A stretch of 64,000 bases of DNA from an uncultured Eubacteriales bacterium (GCA_958402445.1 CATXTO010000002.1:97504-161503); one strand, 5' to 3'; numbered from the stretch's first letter, positions 50,390 to 59,399 are shown. Made by a program: numbers and translations. Notes: a model not told the origin generated them from the letters alone.

Positions 50390-50601
50390 TAATCATCTCG
50401 GACAAAACCATCTCCTCGTCCCGTTGCGCATGCTGTTCATCTACAGGATTGAGTATAATACTGGGTACGCTTTCATTCCTCATTCACGCCCTCAGCGGCC
50501 TTCATCTGCTCAATGATCTTGTCCTATCGTTCCTGGGCCTGTTCGTCTAAATTGGCAAGGTGTGTCGTATTCCTGGGTTTTTTCGGCGCCAATAATTCCA
50601 T
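50390..50601 (-). pseudogene. tnpV-like gene, decayed
   Basis: ATG 50601 reads MELLAPKKPRNTTHLANLDEQAQER, stop, DKIIEQMKAAEGVNEE, stop, and then in other frames fragments like MNSMRN and EEMVLSEMI. The order matches TnpV-type proteins of Tn4451-like elements (QAxExxDxLIxQMxxxxGVxE ... MNxIRxxAEEIVxxEMIY). It probably marks the right part of the element. 50602-50785 holds no gene. Confidence 0.55.
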
Positions 50602-50785
50602 CCCTATCAAAAGGTTCTAAAATTTAGGATTCTCCCAAATTTCGAAACTTCTAATCAGATTTTATTATCAAAATCGCGTATTGCTTGCATGACTGAAAAA
50701 CAAGAAACCCCACAAAAAAGTAGGTTTCTCATGAAAAGACATTCCTTTTGCTTCCGCAAAAGTCGAAATTATTCCGCCTTAGGCA

Positions 50786-51226
50786 TCACAAAACCTCCAT
50801 TACAGAGACGGTATCGCCTTGACGGACGCGTCCCGATTCCAGCACCTTTACAAAAATTCCCTCCCGGGGCATCACGCAGTCTCCTGCCGCCTTCCGGATG
50901 GCGCAGTCGTGGTGACAGGCTTTCCCAATTTGAGTCACCTCCACCAGCGCTTCACCCAGGCGCAGCCGCGTCCCCACAGGAAGCTCATACAGACAGATAC
51001 CCTCCGTCAAAATATTTTCCGCAAACGCGCCTGGAGTCAGTGGAAAGGCTACGGCCCCTTGAACCTTTGCTACGCTCTCCACGCCCAGCAGACTCACCTG
51101 ACGATGCCAGGTACCGCCATGGGCATCCCCTGTAATGCCCCAATCTACCTGAAGCATCCCCTCCGAAATGGGCGTTTTTTGAATCCCACGCACTGCGCTG
51201 ATGCAAACCGCAATTACCTTCCCCAT
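50786..51226 (-). CDS. MOSC-domain protein
   Basis: 146 residues of the molybdenum-cofactor sulfurase C-terminal (MOSC) type: VIAVCISAVRGIQKTPI, GITGDAHGGTWHRQVSLL, AFAENILTEG, LGEALVEVTQIGKACHHDCAIRKAAGDCVMPREGIF with the conserved Cys in GKACHHDC. Stand-alone MOSC proteins handle molybdopterin sulfur chemistry in Moco enzymes. Last gene of a minus-strand Mo operon, directly after moaA. Confidence 0.9.
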   Translation of the reverse strand: MGKVIAVCISAVRGIQKTPISEGMLQVDWGITGDAHGGTWHRQVSLLGVESVAKVQGAVAFPLTPGAFAENILTEGICLYELPVGTRLRLGEALVEVTQIGKACHHDCAIRKAAGDCVMPREGIFVKVLESGRVRQGDTVSVMEVL

Positions 51227-51238
51227 ACTGCTCCTTCC

Positions 51239-52186
51239 CTAACCGCCGATCTCATTCATATTCCGCAGGCACTCAGCAGACCCCTGGGACAAATCTGGAT
51301 GCCGTGCCGGCTTCTCCCGCACCGCCTGCAAAATAGCGCGCTCCAGCGCCTGACCGGTGAGCCCGCGAACCTGGATCTCCCGCAGATTGTGCAGGCATGG
51401 CTTCAGTTTTCCATCCGCCGTCAAGCGGAGGCGGTCACAGGTACTGCAAAAATGGTTACTCCGAGCGGAAATCAGGCCCACAGTCCCCAAGGCTCCAGGC
51501 AAGCGGTACAGGCGAGCTACGCCCTCCTGCCGGTTCAGGGATTCCAGCTCCGGCACCTGCTCCAGTACCAGCTTGTCCGGCGCGTAGACAGAGGACTTAA
51601 GCCCCGCGCCGCCCACTGGCATCCACTCAATCAGCCGAACCTCCACAGGCCAGCGGCGTGTCAACTCCACCAATGCGGGTATTTCCCCGTCGTTGATCCC
51701 CCGCAGCAATACCGTGTTGAGCTTAATCGGGGTTAGTCCGCAGTCCTCGGCTGCCTTGATACCAGCTAGCACATCCTCCAGCCTTCCGCCCCGGGTTATG
51801 CGGGCAAATTTTTGAGGGTCCAGCGTGTCTAAGCTGATGTTGACCCGCCGCAATCCCGCTTCCCGCAGTTCTTTGGCCACCGGCGCCAAAAGCGCCCCAT
51901 TGGTGGTCATGGCCAGGTCCTCCACCCCGGGCAGCTCCGCCAGAGCGGCGCAAAGCCAGGGAAGCCCCCGGCGCACTAGGGGTTCTCCCCCGGTGAGGCG
52001 CACCTTCCGAATCCCCAGCTTTACCGCCGCACGAACAATCTCCACGATTTCCTCCAGGGTCAAAATCTGCGCATGTTCTCTCTTTTCGACACCCTCCGGC
52101 GGCATACAGTATACGCAGCGGTAATTACAGCGGTCTGTGACGGACACGCGAAGATATTGTATCTCTCTGCCAAATCGGTCTTGCAA
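51239..52186 (-). CDS. moaA: GTP 3',8-cyclase MoaA
   Basis: 315-residue radical SAM enzyme for the first step of molybdopterin synthesis. N-terminal cluster VTDRCNYRCVYCMP (CxxxCxxC), the GGEPL SAM motif in VRLTGGEPLVR, and the C-terminal cluster SNHFCSTCDRLRLTADGKLKPCL with its three Cys are complete. MoaA normally ends in a Gly-Gly tail needed for radical chemistry; here the protein ends EIGG, so the tail is intact. moaC and other Moco genes are not in the window. Confidence 0.96.
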   Translation of the reverse strand: MQDRFGREIQYLRVSVTDRCNYRCVYCMPPEGVEKREHAQILTLEEIVEIVRAAVKLGIRKVRLTGGEPLVRRGLPWLCAALAELPGVEDLAMTTNGALLAPVAKELREAGLRRVNISLDTLDPQKFARITRGGRLEDVLAGIKAAEDCGLTPIKLNTVLLRGINDGEIPALVELTRRWPVEVRLIEWMPVGGAGLKSSVYAPDKLVLEQVPELESLNRQEGVARLYRLPGALGTVGLISARSNHFCSTCDRLRLTADGKLKPCLHNLREIQVRGLTGQALERAILQAVREKPARHPDLSQGSAECLRNMNEIGG

Positions 52187-52218
52187 TTGCTCACCTCATT
52201 TTTGCCTAGCGAATCGCC

Positions 52219-53271
52219 TCAATCCCGTAGCAGCAGCAAATCCTGAGGCAAAATTTGTACATACAGCCGCTTTGTCTCCCCCAAGCTCCTCCACTGTTCC
52301 CTTCCCAGCTCCAGCCGGAGCTGGGAGCGGCCCTGGCAGCCGCCAGGTGTGTTGCACAGGACTACGGTAGAAAAAATATTCTCAATCACTCGGTCCACAG
52401 TACAGGCCATACAATTAAATGCTAACGGTTCCAGGCTGGGACGCAGATTATGGGCTCGGACGCCCAGCCACTTGGCCTTCCCAAGCGTCCCTGCGACCTG
52501 TAAATCCACTCCCCAGTCCAGAGCCCGTACCCACCCCGATGGCAGAAGTTCCGTCCGGGAAAAATTCTTACAGCCGGACAGCAAAGCCGCAGCATAGGTT
52601 CCTGGCGCATCCAAAAGATGCTGCACACTCTGTTTTTCCTGGCTTTTTCCCCCCTCCAGAACACATACGCTGTCACACAGCCGATATACCTCTTCTCGAT
52701 TGTGAGAGACAAAAACAGCGGGTCCAGGAAATGCACGGAGCGTATCAGCCAGCTCCAGCTCCACCTGCCACCTGAGATAACTGTCCAGCGCAGCAAACGG
52801 CTCGTCCAGCAGCAGCAGCTCGGGCGTTCCCGCCAGAGCGCGGGCCAATGCCACCCGCTGCTGCTGGCCGCCGGAAAGCTGCCTGGGGCGTTTTTTTTCC
52901 AAGCCCTCTAATTGCATTCTGCAAATCAGTTTTGCCACCCCGCTTAGGTCTTGTTTTCCGGCCGCCGTGAGAGCGCACGCAATGTTCTGCTCCACCGTCA
53001 TATGGGGAAATAGGGCATATTGTTGAAATAAGTATCCCACCTGCCGCTGCTGGGGAGATAAATGGATATGGCGACGGCTATCGTACAGAACGCGCCCATT
53101 CAACGCGATGTAACCGGCATCCGGACGCTGAATTCCCGCGATACACTGCAGGGTAACGCTTTTTCCGCTACCCGAGGCTCCCAGCAGCGCAAGCACTTCT
53201 CCAGAGTCCGCTTGAAACGCGGTCTCTAGCTGAAATTGCCCCAGTCTTTTTTGAAGCTCAACCCGTAGCAT
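52219..53271 (-). CDS. modC: Molybdate ABC transporter ATP-binding protein
   Basis: 350-residue ATPase of the molybdate importer. Walker A LLGASGSGKS, the Q-loop region GYLFQQYALFPHMTV, signature QLSGGQQQRVALARALAG, Walker B LLLLDEPFAALD, then a C-terminal TOBE-like molybdate-sensing part (LGVRAHNLRPSL...GGCQGRSQLRLELG). Its start overlaps the end of modB by 14 bases. Confidence 0.93.
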   Translation of the reverse strand: MLRVELQKRLGQFQLETAFQADSGEVLALLGASGSGKSVTLQCIAGIQRPDAGYIALNGRVLYDSRRHIHLSPQQRQVGYLFQQYALFPHMTVEQNIACALTAAGKQDLSGVAKLICRMQLEGLEKKRPRQLSGGQQQRVALARALAGTPELLLLDEPFAALDSYLRWQVELELADTLRAFPGPAVFVSHNREEVYRLCDSVCVLEGGKSQEKQSVQHLLDAPGTYAAALLSGCKNFSRTELLPSGWVRALDWGVDLQVAGTLGKAKWLGVRAHNLRPSLEPLAFNCMACTVDRVIENIFSTVVLCNTPGGCQGRSQLRLELGREQWRSLGETKRLYVQILPQDLLLLRD

Positions 53272-53965
53272 ACCGTCCTCTGTCCTTCCGTTCCCGACGT
53301 TCCAGCAGATTGACCGCCATCAAAACCGCAAAGGAGATCGCCAAGTTGATCAGCACCCATCGCAGGGCCCCCTTATCGTCGTTGGTGCGCCAGAGCTGAA
53401 AGACCGTGGTGGAAATGGTGGCGGTGCGGCCCGGCGTATAACCGGCAAGCATAGCTGTGGCTCCATACTCCCCCAGCGCCCGGGCAAAAGCCAGCACCGT
53501 TCCAGCCAGAATGCCCTGCCTGCAGCACGGCAGGCGAATCCGCCAGAAGATGTAAGTATTCGACAGGCCCAGGGTTTTTCCCGCCCAGGCCAGAGTTTCA
53601 TCAAAGGATTCAAAGGCGCCTCGCGCGGTCCGATAGAAAAGCGGAAACGCCACCACGGTGGTGGCTAAAATCGCGGACCACCAGGTCATGGTCATACGTA
53701 GACCAAACGTCTCTAAAAGCCATACGCCCACGGGCCGTTTGGGTCCCAGCAGCCGCAAAAGCAGGTACCCCACGACCGTCGGCGGGAGTACCAGAGGCAG
53801 CGTCAAAAGAACGTCCAGGATCCCCTTGAGCCCCCGGGGCAGCTTTGCGATATAGTAGGCCGCTAGAAGGCCCAGGAAGAAGGTCAGTATCGTGGAAATC
53901 CCAGCAATGCGCAGGGAGTTGAGCAGCGGAAACCAATCCAAAATGGAGTCCCCCTTCCAGGCCAA
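53258..53965 (-). CDS. modB: Molybdate ABC transporter permease
   Basis: 235-residue membrane protein with about five segments. SLRIAGISTILTFFLGLLAAYYIAK is the first, LTLPLVLPPTVVGYLLLRLLGP the ModB/CysT hallmark, and the coupling loop is ARALGEYGATAMLAGYTPG (EAA-type motif). It lies between modA and modC in the usual order. Confidence 0.95.
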   Translation of the reverse strand: MAWKGDSILDWFPLLNSLRIAGISTILTFFLGLLAAYYIAKLPRGLKGILDVLLTLPLVLPPTVVGYLLLRLLGPKRPVGVWLLETFGLRMTMTWWSAILATTVVAFPLFYRTARGAFESFDETLAWAGKTLGLSNTYIFWRIRLPCCRQGILAGTVLAFARALGEYGATAMLAGYTPGRTATISTTVFQLWRTNDDKGALRWVLINLAISFAVLMAVNLLERRERKDRGRYATG

Positions 53966-53968
53966 TCG

Positions 53969-54808
53969 CTATTTCACAGGCCGAAATCCCACCGATTCAA
54001 AGACCGCCATGGCCTCGTCACTTTGCAGATAGTCTAGAAATGACTGAGCCGCCTCAGGATACCGGCATCCGTTTAGAACCGCAGCTGGATAAACGACCCG
54101 TCCGCACATTTCTGCCGTGGCGGCATCCACGACAGTCAATCCCGCGGAAAAAGCGTCCGTGGCATAAACGATGCCGGCGTCCACCGCAGCCTCCGCCACT
54201 TGCGTCGCGACCTCCTTTACATTGCTGCCATAGGTCAACTTCCCTTCCGCCTCCAGTGCCTGTGGGCTGGTGCCCAGCGCGGTGAAAATCTCCAGGGTAT
54301 ACTGCCCCACGGGTACGTCTGAGTTTCCAATCGCCAGTAAACGGAGCTTCTCTGAGGTCAAATCCGCAAATGACGAGATTCCAGCAGGATTCCCCTCTGG
54401 CACAACCAAGACCACCTGGTTTTCCAAAAGGTCTATCCTCGTTGCCGTGTCAATGAAATCCAGTCCATCTGGATTCTTTTCTCCCTTTTGAGACTTGTCC
54501 AAGGCGTCCATTTGCGTCTGCGCCGCTGAAAGAAACAGGTCGCAGTTCGCCCCCTCCTGGATTTGTGTTTCCAGCGTGCCGGAAGAGTCGAAAGTAAAAA
54601 TCAGCTTTACCTGAGGCGCCGCCGTCCGATAGAGCTCTGCAATTTTCGTCAGCGTTTCAGTCAAAGACGCTGCCGCGAAAATGACCAGTTCCACCTGTGC
54701 TTCCGTCCCATCGGCCCGCCCGGTCTGAACAGTTACCGGCACCCCGGCACATCCGACAAACGCCGCCAACAGGGTAAGGCATAGCAATACGGCAAAAAAT
54801 TTTTTCAT
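53969..54808 (-). CDS. modA: Molybdate ABC transporter substrate-binding lipoprotein
   Basis: 279-residue lipoprotein with signal MKKFFAVLLCLTLLAAFVGC (lipobox FVGC). The mature protein shows VIFAAASLTETLTKIAELY (oxyanion-binding Ser), FTFDSSGTLETQIQEGANCDLFLSAAQTQMD, YTLEIFTALGTSP and VDAGIVYATDA. GGAGGC lies 5 bases before ATG 54808; the upstream GTG extension is not coding. It starts modABC. Confidence 0.94.
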   Translation of the reverse strand: MKKFFAVLLCLTLLAAFVGCAGVPVTVQTGRADGTEAQVELVIFAAASLTETLTKIAELYRTAAPQVKLIFTFDSSGTLETQIQEGANCDLFLSAAQTQMDALDKSQKGEKNPDGLDFIDTATRIDLLENQVVLVVPEGNPAGISSFADLTSEKLRLLAIGNSDVPVGQYTLEIFTALGTSPQALEAEGKLTYGSNVKEVATQVAEAAVDAGIVYATDAFSAGLTVVDAATAEMCGRVVYPAAVLNGCRYPEAAQSFLDYLQSDEAMAVFESVGFRPVK

Positions 54809-54904
54809 TGAAAGCCTCCATTCTGTTGTGGCTCCTTCAGCATCAAGCAACTCAAAACGATTTAGCCTCCACATTTTTAACTGTGCAGAAAAGGCATGCA
54901 CTTC

Positions 54905-55924
54905 TTACATTCCAAAGGAACAGGCCGGCCAGCGGCATTCCCGGCAGCCCAGGCAAAGTCCCCCATGGCCCAAGGCGGTAAAATCCTGCCAAGTCAGCGT
55001 TACATCTGCAATTACCCGGGGCAAAATTAAATCCAACACGGTCGTTTTGGCATACATGACGCAGCCGGGCAGTCCCAGGATGGGCGTTCCGTCCGGAAAG
55101 TAACCTAACAGCAGCATGGCCCCGGGCAGTACCGGAGCCCCATACCGCACGATTTGCGCGCCGCTGCGGGCAATGGCGCCAGGGGTCCGGTCGTCCGGGT
55201 CCACGCTCATGCCGCCTGTACAAAAAAGAAGCTGCGCCCCGGAGGCCCGCGCCATGTGGATCGCTTCACAGATTTCCTCCACGCAATCGCCTACAATTCG
55301 GTGAAATACCATCTCCACACCGTAGGCTTGCAGCTTATCCACCAGCACCGGCGTGAAACAATCCTGAATTCTGCCCTTGGCCACCTCGCCGCCCGTGGTG
55401 ACCACGGCTGCCGTCTTCCGCTTCCAGGGCACAAGACGCAGCAGCGGCTCAGTACCCGCGGCGGCTTCCGCATCCAATAGGCGCTGCTCCGCAATCACCA
55501 GAGGAATCACGCGCATCCCCGCCAGCTTATCCCCCACCTGCACCGGTGTATTGCCGTGCCGGGTGGCGATCATTACTTCCTCCAGATCGTTGACTGCAAA
55601 CAGCCGGTCCGTATCCACCTGAAACAGGCCGTCTATGTCCGTAAAGAGCTCAATTTTTCCTTCTTTGGGCTCTGTGGCCCGCATGTAGTCGCTCCGGCAC
55701 AGCCGCAGCAGGCGCTCCGCAGCCTCATCCTCGTGGAGCAGCCCCGGGCATTTTTCCCAAACATACAGATTCTCTTTCCCCATGGACAGCAAAACCGCAA
55801 TGTCTTCTTCTGTGACCACATGTCCCTTGCGGAAACGGGCGTCCTTCGTCACGCCAGGGATAATCTGCGTCATATCATGGCACAGCACCTGTCCCACCGC
55901 ATCCTTTGTCGCGATCAGCTTCAT
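54905..55924 (-). CDS. MoeA/MogA-like molybdopterin-binding protein
   Basis: 339-residue protein with a MoCF-biosynth (molybdopterin-binding) domain: TAAVVTTGGEVAKGRIQDCFTPVLVDKL, IVGDCVEEICEAI, LLFCTGGMSVDPDDRTPGAI and LGLPGCVMYAKTTVLDLILP. The N-terminal half (MKLIATKDAVGQVLCHDMTQI...FRKGHVVTEEDIAVLLSMGKENLYVWE) resembles that of MoeA-like proteins in Clostridia. It ends in CLGCRECRWPACSFG, which may be a metal site. It precedes modABC by about 100 bases and probably forms one Mo operon with them. Confidence 0.85.
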   Translation of the reverse strand: MKLIATKDAVGQVLCHDMTQIIPGVTKDARFRKGHVVTEEDIAVLLSMGKENLYVWEKCPGLLHEDEAAERLLRLCRSDYMRATEPKEGKIELFTDIDGLFQVDTDRLFAVNDLEEVMIATRHGNTPVQVGDKLAGMRVIPLVIAEQRLLDAEAAAGTEPLLRLVPWKRKTAAVVTTGGEVAKGRIQDCFTPVLVDKLQAYGVEMVFHRIVGDCVEEICEAIHMARASGAQLLFCTGGMSVDPDDRTPGAIARSGAQIVRYGAPVLPGAMLLLGYFPDGTPILGLPGCVMYAKTTVLDLILPRVIADVTLTWQDFTALGHGGLCLGCRECRWPACSFGM

Positions 55925-56079
55925 GAATACCGATTCCTTTTCGTTATATTTTTGTAAGAATAACACATGGAACCAAAAAATGCAAGGCTAGAGCCCTGAA
56001 TTCGGTACTGCCGGACCAATACATCCAGGATAGAGAAATCACCCTCTTTGTGACAGTCGCAGCAGTGGTTCTCCTCCAT
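55921..56079 (-). CDS. Possible small Cys-containing peptide before the MoeA-like gene
   Basis: 52-codon frame starting MEENHCCDCHKEGDFSILDVLVRQYRIQ behind AAGGAAG and ending TGA that overlaps the MoeA-like ATG (ATGA). The first half, with CCDCH, looks protein-like; the second half (YKNITKRNRYS) does not, and a promoter-like TTGCAT-N17-TATTCT lies inside it. It may be a real small gene or a remnant. Confidence 0.25.
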   Translation of the reverse strand: MEENHCCDCHKEGDFSILDVLVRQYRIQGSSLAFFGSMCYSYKNITKRNRYS

Positions 56080-56106
56080 TTTTCCCAGCTTCCTTGCGGG
56101 CAGTAT

Positions 56107-56658
56107 CTACTGAAAAAGAAGAATAATACCATAATTTACTTTACATTTTCGTAAGTCCTGCTCCGGTACGCTTTTAATCTTCCCCGCGGCAAGCAAGCTG
56201 GAAAAACCCTGAGCCGACAATTTGAGCTTGCTTCTCACAACCGCGGAAACCCGAATCGGGAGCGAAAACTCGCTTTGAATTCTCAGCTCCACCGCCTCCT
56301 CCGGGGAGAACTCCTCTCCCACGACAGACCAGTCGGGCAGCGAAATCTCTGCTCCATTTCTGCGCAAAAATTCGACGTCCATGGCGTATCGTGCAGCAAG
56401 CTTTTGGTCATTGCTGTGAAAGGCTTCCAATAGCGGGGGAGACAAGGATTGCGGGGCAACACGCGTATATACCGTTGCATTCCAAGTGGTATCACAACAG
56501 GAGCATCGATAGATCAACCAGACATCCAAAGATTTTCCCTGCGCGTTGACTCGAAATTGTTCTGAACAAAGAAATGTCGTTTTTGCGCCGCACTTTTTAC
56601 AGTATTTCCGCGCAGCCGGCAGAGCGGAGCACTGCAGGTTCCATATGATCTTTCTCAC
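56107..56658 (-). CDS. DUF1062 family protein
   Basis: 183 residues. Family signature: zinc-ribbon-like KYCKKCGAKTTFLCSEQFRVNAQGKSLDVWLIYRCSCCDTTWNATVYTRV with two CxxC pairs, then a helical C-terminus. The function is unknown; a nucleic-acid or metal link is suggested only by the zinc ribbon. It stands alone between the Mo operon and a CD3324-type gene, all on the minus strand. Confidence 0.85.
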   Translation of the reverse strand: MRKIIWNLQCSALPAARKYCKKCGAKTTFLCSEQFRVNAQGKSLDVWLIYRCSCCDTTWNATVYTRVAPQSLSPPLLEAFHSNDQKLAARYAMDVEFLRRNGAEISLPDWSVVGEEFSPEEAVELRIQSEFSLPIRVSAVVRSKLKLSAQGFSSLLAAGKIKSVPEQDLRKCKVNYGIILLFQ

Positions 56659-56780
56659 TTCTGGTTTCTCCTACTCCGCCCCATATCGGTTTGTCCGTCC
56701 AACAAGGCTGCAAGTAAATTGTAGCATTGCAATTCTTTTGGACCAACCTCATACTTTTTATCCAACCAAAAATGAGAAAT

Positions 56781-56812
56781 GGGCTGATGCGGTTTTGCAT
56801 CCGCATCAGCCC
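56781..56812 (-). terminator. Terminator overlapping the CD3324-type stop codon
   Basis: GGGCTGATGCGG / CCGCATCAGCCC, 12-bp perfect stem, T-rich on the minus strand (ATTTCTCATTTTT). The stop codon of the upstream gene lies inside the stem. Confidence 0.8.
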
Positions 56813-57096
56813 ATTTTAACTATTTGTTCCTTTTTTAACTGCCCAACAATTCGCTGGATACTTTTTATGGACAGGAAGTATTTCTCGGCCAAGGCCTGCA
56901 TGCATTTGCCGGCTAGATACTCCTTAAAAATAAGGTCGTTTCTTTCCCGCAATTCCCGGCGTGTAGAGGTGGAAGCGCCCCAATCCTTTTTGTTTCCGGT
57001 GACTCTGGGAATGTATAGGAACTCTCCGTCCACATATTCCTGAATTTTTTCCAGCAAATCCCTGGGCAGAACATGTGTTGCTTTCTTATAGCTCAT
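56806..57096 (-). CDS. CD3324-family HTH protein
   Basis: 96 residues: SYKKATHVLPRDLLEKIQEYVDGEFLYIPRVTGNKKDWGASTSTRRELRERNDLIFKEYLAGKCMQALAEKYFLSIKSIQRIVGQLKKE. The first half is the conserved CD3324 part, the second a Mor-like helix-turn-helix. These small clostridial proteins are presumed transcription regulators without a known target. Its last codon and stop are part of the terminator stem. Confidence 0.82.
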   Translation of the reverse strand: MSYKKATHVLPRDLLEKIQEYVDGEFLYIPRVTGNKKDWGASTSTRRELRERNDLIFKEYLAGKCMQALAEKYFLSIKSIQRIVGQLKKEQIVKMG

Positions 57097-57603
57097 TTTG
57101 CTCTCCTATCACCATTTACTACAGGAAGGCAAAGCTACCTACAACACGTATTGAATTAAAAATCAGTTGCGGCAGCCCTGCTTACGCAACCTGAACGACA
57201 GGATCAAGCATATACGTCGCCCCTCCTCGCTTCGTTGTCTTGGACACGGAAATTTTAGCATACGGGTAGGGAAAATGCAACCTCACTCTTGTTTATAAAT
57301 TAAGGCTGAGGATGGCCTGCCTCTTTTCCGGCCGCTTGCATACCAGGAACCGGCGGTGTCCGCGCGGGTGCGGCGATCAGGCGAATTTGCCAAGAAGGTC
57401 CGGCCATTTCTCCTCTTCGCCTTTTAGTATTTTTCAAAAATATGCTGGAATCCGCCACGGCTATGTGGTATGATGAGATTTGACTTGAAAGGTGCGGCGC
57501 AATGTAAAATTCGGCTGCATGTCCACCTGATCGTTTTCCACCGGAGAACGCAGGAGCAGCCCGGGTTGTACCGGGCTGTTCCTGCGTTTTGACATCGTCG
57601 CCG
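57097..57603. other. Intergenic stretch with the DUF47 terminator
   Basis: No gene recognised. 57547-57588 is a strong hairpin (AACGCAGGAGCAGCCCGG / CCGGGCTGTTCCTGCGTT, one mismatch) that terminates the pit-DUF47 operon on the minus strand. The remainder is non-coding. Confidence 0.55.
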
Positions 57604-58227
57604 TCATGTATTCTTCATTACAACCATTTCCACCGCATCCGCCACATGCTCGCAGGCATCTGCGCAGCGCTCCATATAGGTATAAACCTCTCGCCAAGCA
57701 ATCACCTCGATGGGGTCTTTGCACTCTGTATGTAGCTTCCGCATTGCGTTCAAAAACAGAACGTCGCAGTCCTCCTCCAGATGGTTCAGGTCGATAATCA
57801 GTTTTTTTAGATTCGTGTCCCGCCTGAAGCTCTCAAAGGACTCCAGCATCTGCTTCATCATCTCGCAGCAGACCACAATTTTATGGGCGAACTCCACTGC
57901 ATCGGGCCGAATGACACGCACATTGTTGATATAAACCCGCTGCAGTACATCCTCAATGTAGTCTGTTACCTCGTCTATGTTCTGACTCAGCAACGCGATG
58001 TCTTCCCGCTCCAGAGGCGTGACGAATGCCTTGGCCAACGCTTCAGACATCTCGTGTTTCTTCATGTCCCCCTGATGCTCCACCTCGTGAATGCCCGTGA
58101 GCTTTTCCGGAAGCTCCTCCGGATCGAAGCGGCTCAGGCACGCTTCCAGGTAAGACGCGGCGCCGCAGGCGCAATCGGCACAGGCGATGAAATTCTCAAA
58201 ATAAAAACGGTCTGCTTTTTTAGACAT
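57604..58227 (-). CDS. DUF47 (PhoU-like) protein
   Basis: 207-residue all-helical protein of the DUF47/YkaA family: FYFENFIACADCACGAASYLEACL, GIHEVEHQGDMKKHEMSEALAKAFVTPLEREDIALLSQNIDEVTDYIEDVL, LEEDCDVLFLNAMRKL and the final ADACEHVADAVEMVVMKN. The repeated E-x-x-x-D pattern binds metal in PhoU relatives. It is always paired with Pit transporters and probably controls phosphate uptake. It follows the pit gene by 26 bases. Confidence 0.93.
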   Translation of the reverse strand: MSKKADRFYFENFIACADCACGAASYLEACLSRFDPEELPEKLTGIHEVEHQGDMKKHEMSEALAKAFVTPLEREDIALLSQNIDEVTDYIEDVLQRVYINNVRVIRPDAVEFAHKIVVCCEMMKQMLESFESFRRDTNLKKLIIDLNHLEEDCDVLFLNAMRKLHTECKDPIEVIAWREVYTYMERCADACEHVADAVEMVVMKNT

Positions 58228-58253
58228 ATGCCTTGTCCTCTCTTATTTCGTTC

Positions 58254-59312
58254 TTAGAAAATCAACATAAACAGCTTCGCCATAAAAAATCCAATTAGTC
58301 CGCAGCCTGGGAAGGTCAGCACCCAGGTCAGCACCATATCCTTCACCACGCCAAAGTTGATGGCAGACAGTCGTTTCACCGAGCCCACGCCCATAATGGC
58401 AGCGGTCTTGGTGTGGGTGGTGGAAACGGGAATGCCCAACAGGGAACTGATTAACAGGCAGCCGGAAGCCGCCAGATCCGCAGAAAAGCCCTGATACTTT
58501 TCCAGCTTCACCATATCCATCCCAACGGATTTGATGATCTTCTTCCCTCCCACAGAGGTACCCAGGCCCATGACCAGTGAGCAGAGCAGCATAATCCATA
58601 GGGGCATCTCAATCGCCAGGGAAGCCTCCCCTGCCTGTCCGTTGCTCAGCAGCATGCATAGCAGAAGAACGCCCATAAACTTTTGCCCATCCTGGGCGCC
58701 ATGCATGAAGCTCATGGAGGCGGCCCCGAAGATCTGAGCGCCTCGGAAAAAGCCCGCCGTCTTTCTGCGGTCCATGGCACCGCAGGTTACAGTCGTCAGC
58801 TTGCAACACAGCCAGCCCATTCCAAAGCCCAAAATAGTGGAGAGAACCAGGCCGTACAAAACCTTGACCCATTCGGAGCCGTTGATGCCGGACAGGCCCC
58901 CATGGATCGCAATCGCCGCGCCAGACAGCCCCGCAATCAGCGCATGGCTCTCACTGGTGGGGATTCCAAAGCTCCAGGCCAATACAGACCAAACAACGAT
59001 AGCAAACAGCGCCGCACAGAGCGCCACCACAGCCTCGTGACTGTTGGTGCCGAAATCCACCATGTTGGTGATGGTGACCGCCACCGTGGCGTTGAGCATG
59101 GTCATTAAAAAAACACCTAGGAAATTAAAGACAGCCGCCATTAAAATTGCGCTTCCCGCCCGCATGCACCGTGTGGTCACGCAGGTGGCAATTGCGTTGG
59201 GCGCGTCCGTCCAGCCGTTGACAAAGATGACGCCCATGGTCAAAAGAACCGCGACGAATAAAACGGGATTCTGGGTCATTTGATTCCAAAAGTAAGACAA
59301 TGACAGGTCCAT
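58254..59312 (-). CDS. pit: Inorganic phosphate transporter (Pit family)
   Basis: 352-residue membrane protein with about ten segments and the two PD001131 signatures: VNGWTDAPNAIATCVTTR near the N-terminus and the second near SVGGKKIIKSVGMDMVKLEKYQGFSADLAASGCLLISSLLGIPVSTTH. FMHGAQDGQKFMGV is also typical. Low-affinity, proton-coupled metal-phosphate uptake. A DtxR-like palindrome lies over the upstream promoter. Confidence 0.95.
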   Translation of the reverse strand: MDLSLSYFWNQMTQNPVLFVAVLLTMGVIFVNGWTDAPNAIATCVTTRCMRAGSAILMAAVFNFLGVFLMTMLNATVAVTITNMVDFGTNSHEAVVALCAALFAIVVWSVLAWSFGIPTSESHALIAGLSGAAIAIHGGLSGINGSEWVKVLYGLVLSTILGFGMGWLCCKLTTVTCGAMDRRKTAGFFRGAQIFGAASMSFMHGAQDGQKFMGVLLLCMLLSNGQAGEASLAIEMPLWIMLLCSLVMGLGTSVGGKKIIKSVGMDMVKLEKYQGFSADLAASGCLLISSLLGIPVSTTHTKTAAIMGVGSVKRLSAINFGVVKDMVLTWVLTFPGCGLIGFFMAKLFMLIF

Positions 59313-59366
59313 GTGCTTCCCTTCCCACTCTGCGTGAGCAGTATTTTATACAGAATATCAATTCAT

Positions 59367-59399
59367 CTTTAGGCTAACATGCCTAAAGGGACCTGTCAA
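59367..59399 (-). promoter_or_regulatory. pit promoter with overlapping palindrome
   Basis: Minus strand perfect TTGACA (59399-59394), 17-nt spacer, weak TAGCCT (59376-59371). Overlapping it is a perfect inverted repeat CTTTAGGC-N6-GCCTAAAG (59367-59388), whose TTAGGC..GCCTAA core resembles DtxR/MntR-type boxes. 59400-59567 is AT-rich without a gene. Confidence 0.6.

Larger units (their letters stand above)
37355..50601. mobile_element. Degraded TnpX-type (Tn4451-like) element with cargo
   Basis: The left part holds a split TnpX-like large serine recombinase, a resolvase-like protein and a broken tnpW; the right part holds a broken tnpV (50390-50601). Between them lie an ABC exporter with a MerR regulator, an XRE regulator, an APH-like kinase, a Ca2+-type ATPase, broken uppP and a GNAT gene. 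The limits are approximate: left edge at the tRNA-tail site 5, right edge at the tnpV remnant. Almost every mobility gene is damaged, so the element should be immobile. Confidence 0.6.

Noticed and set aside
54810..54904. Molybdenum-cofactor riboswitch before modA
   Set aside because: The gap between the MoeA-like gene and modA is under 100 bases and shows no matching structure.
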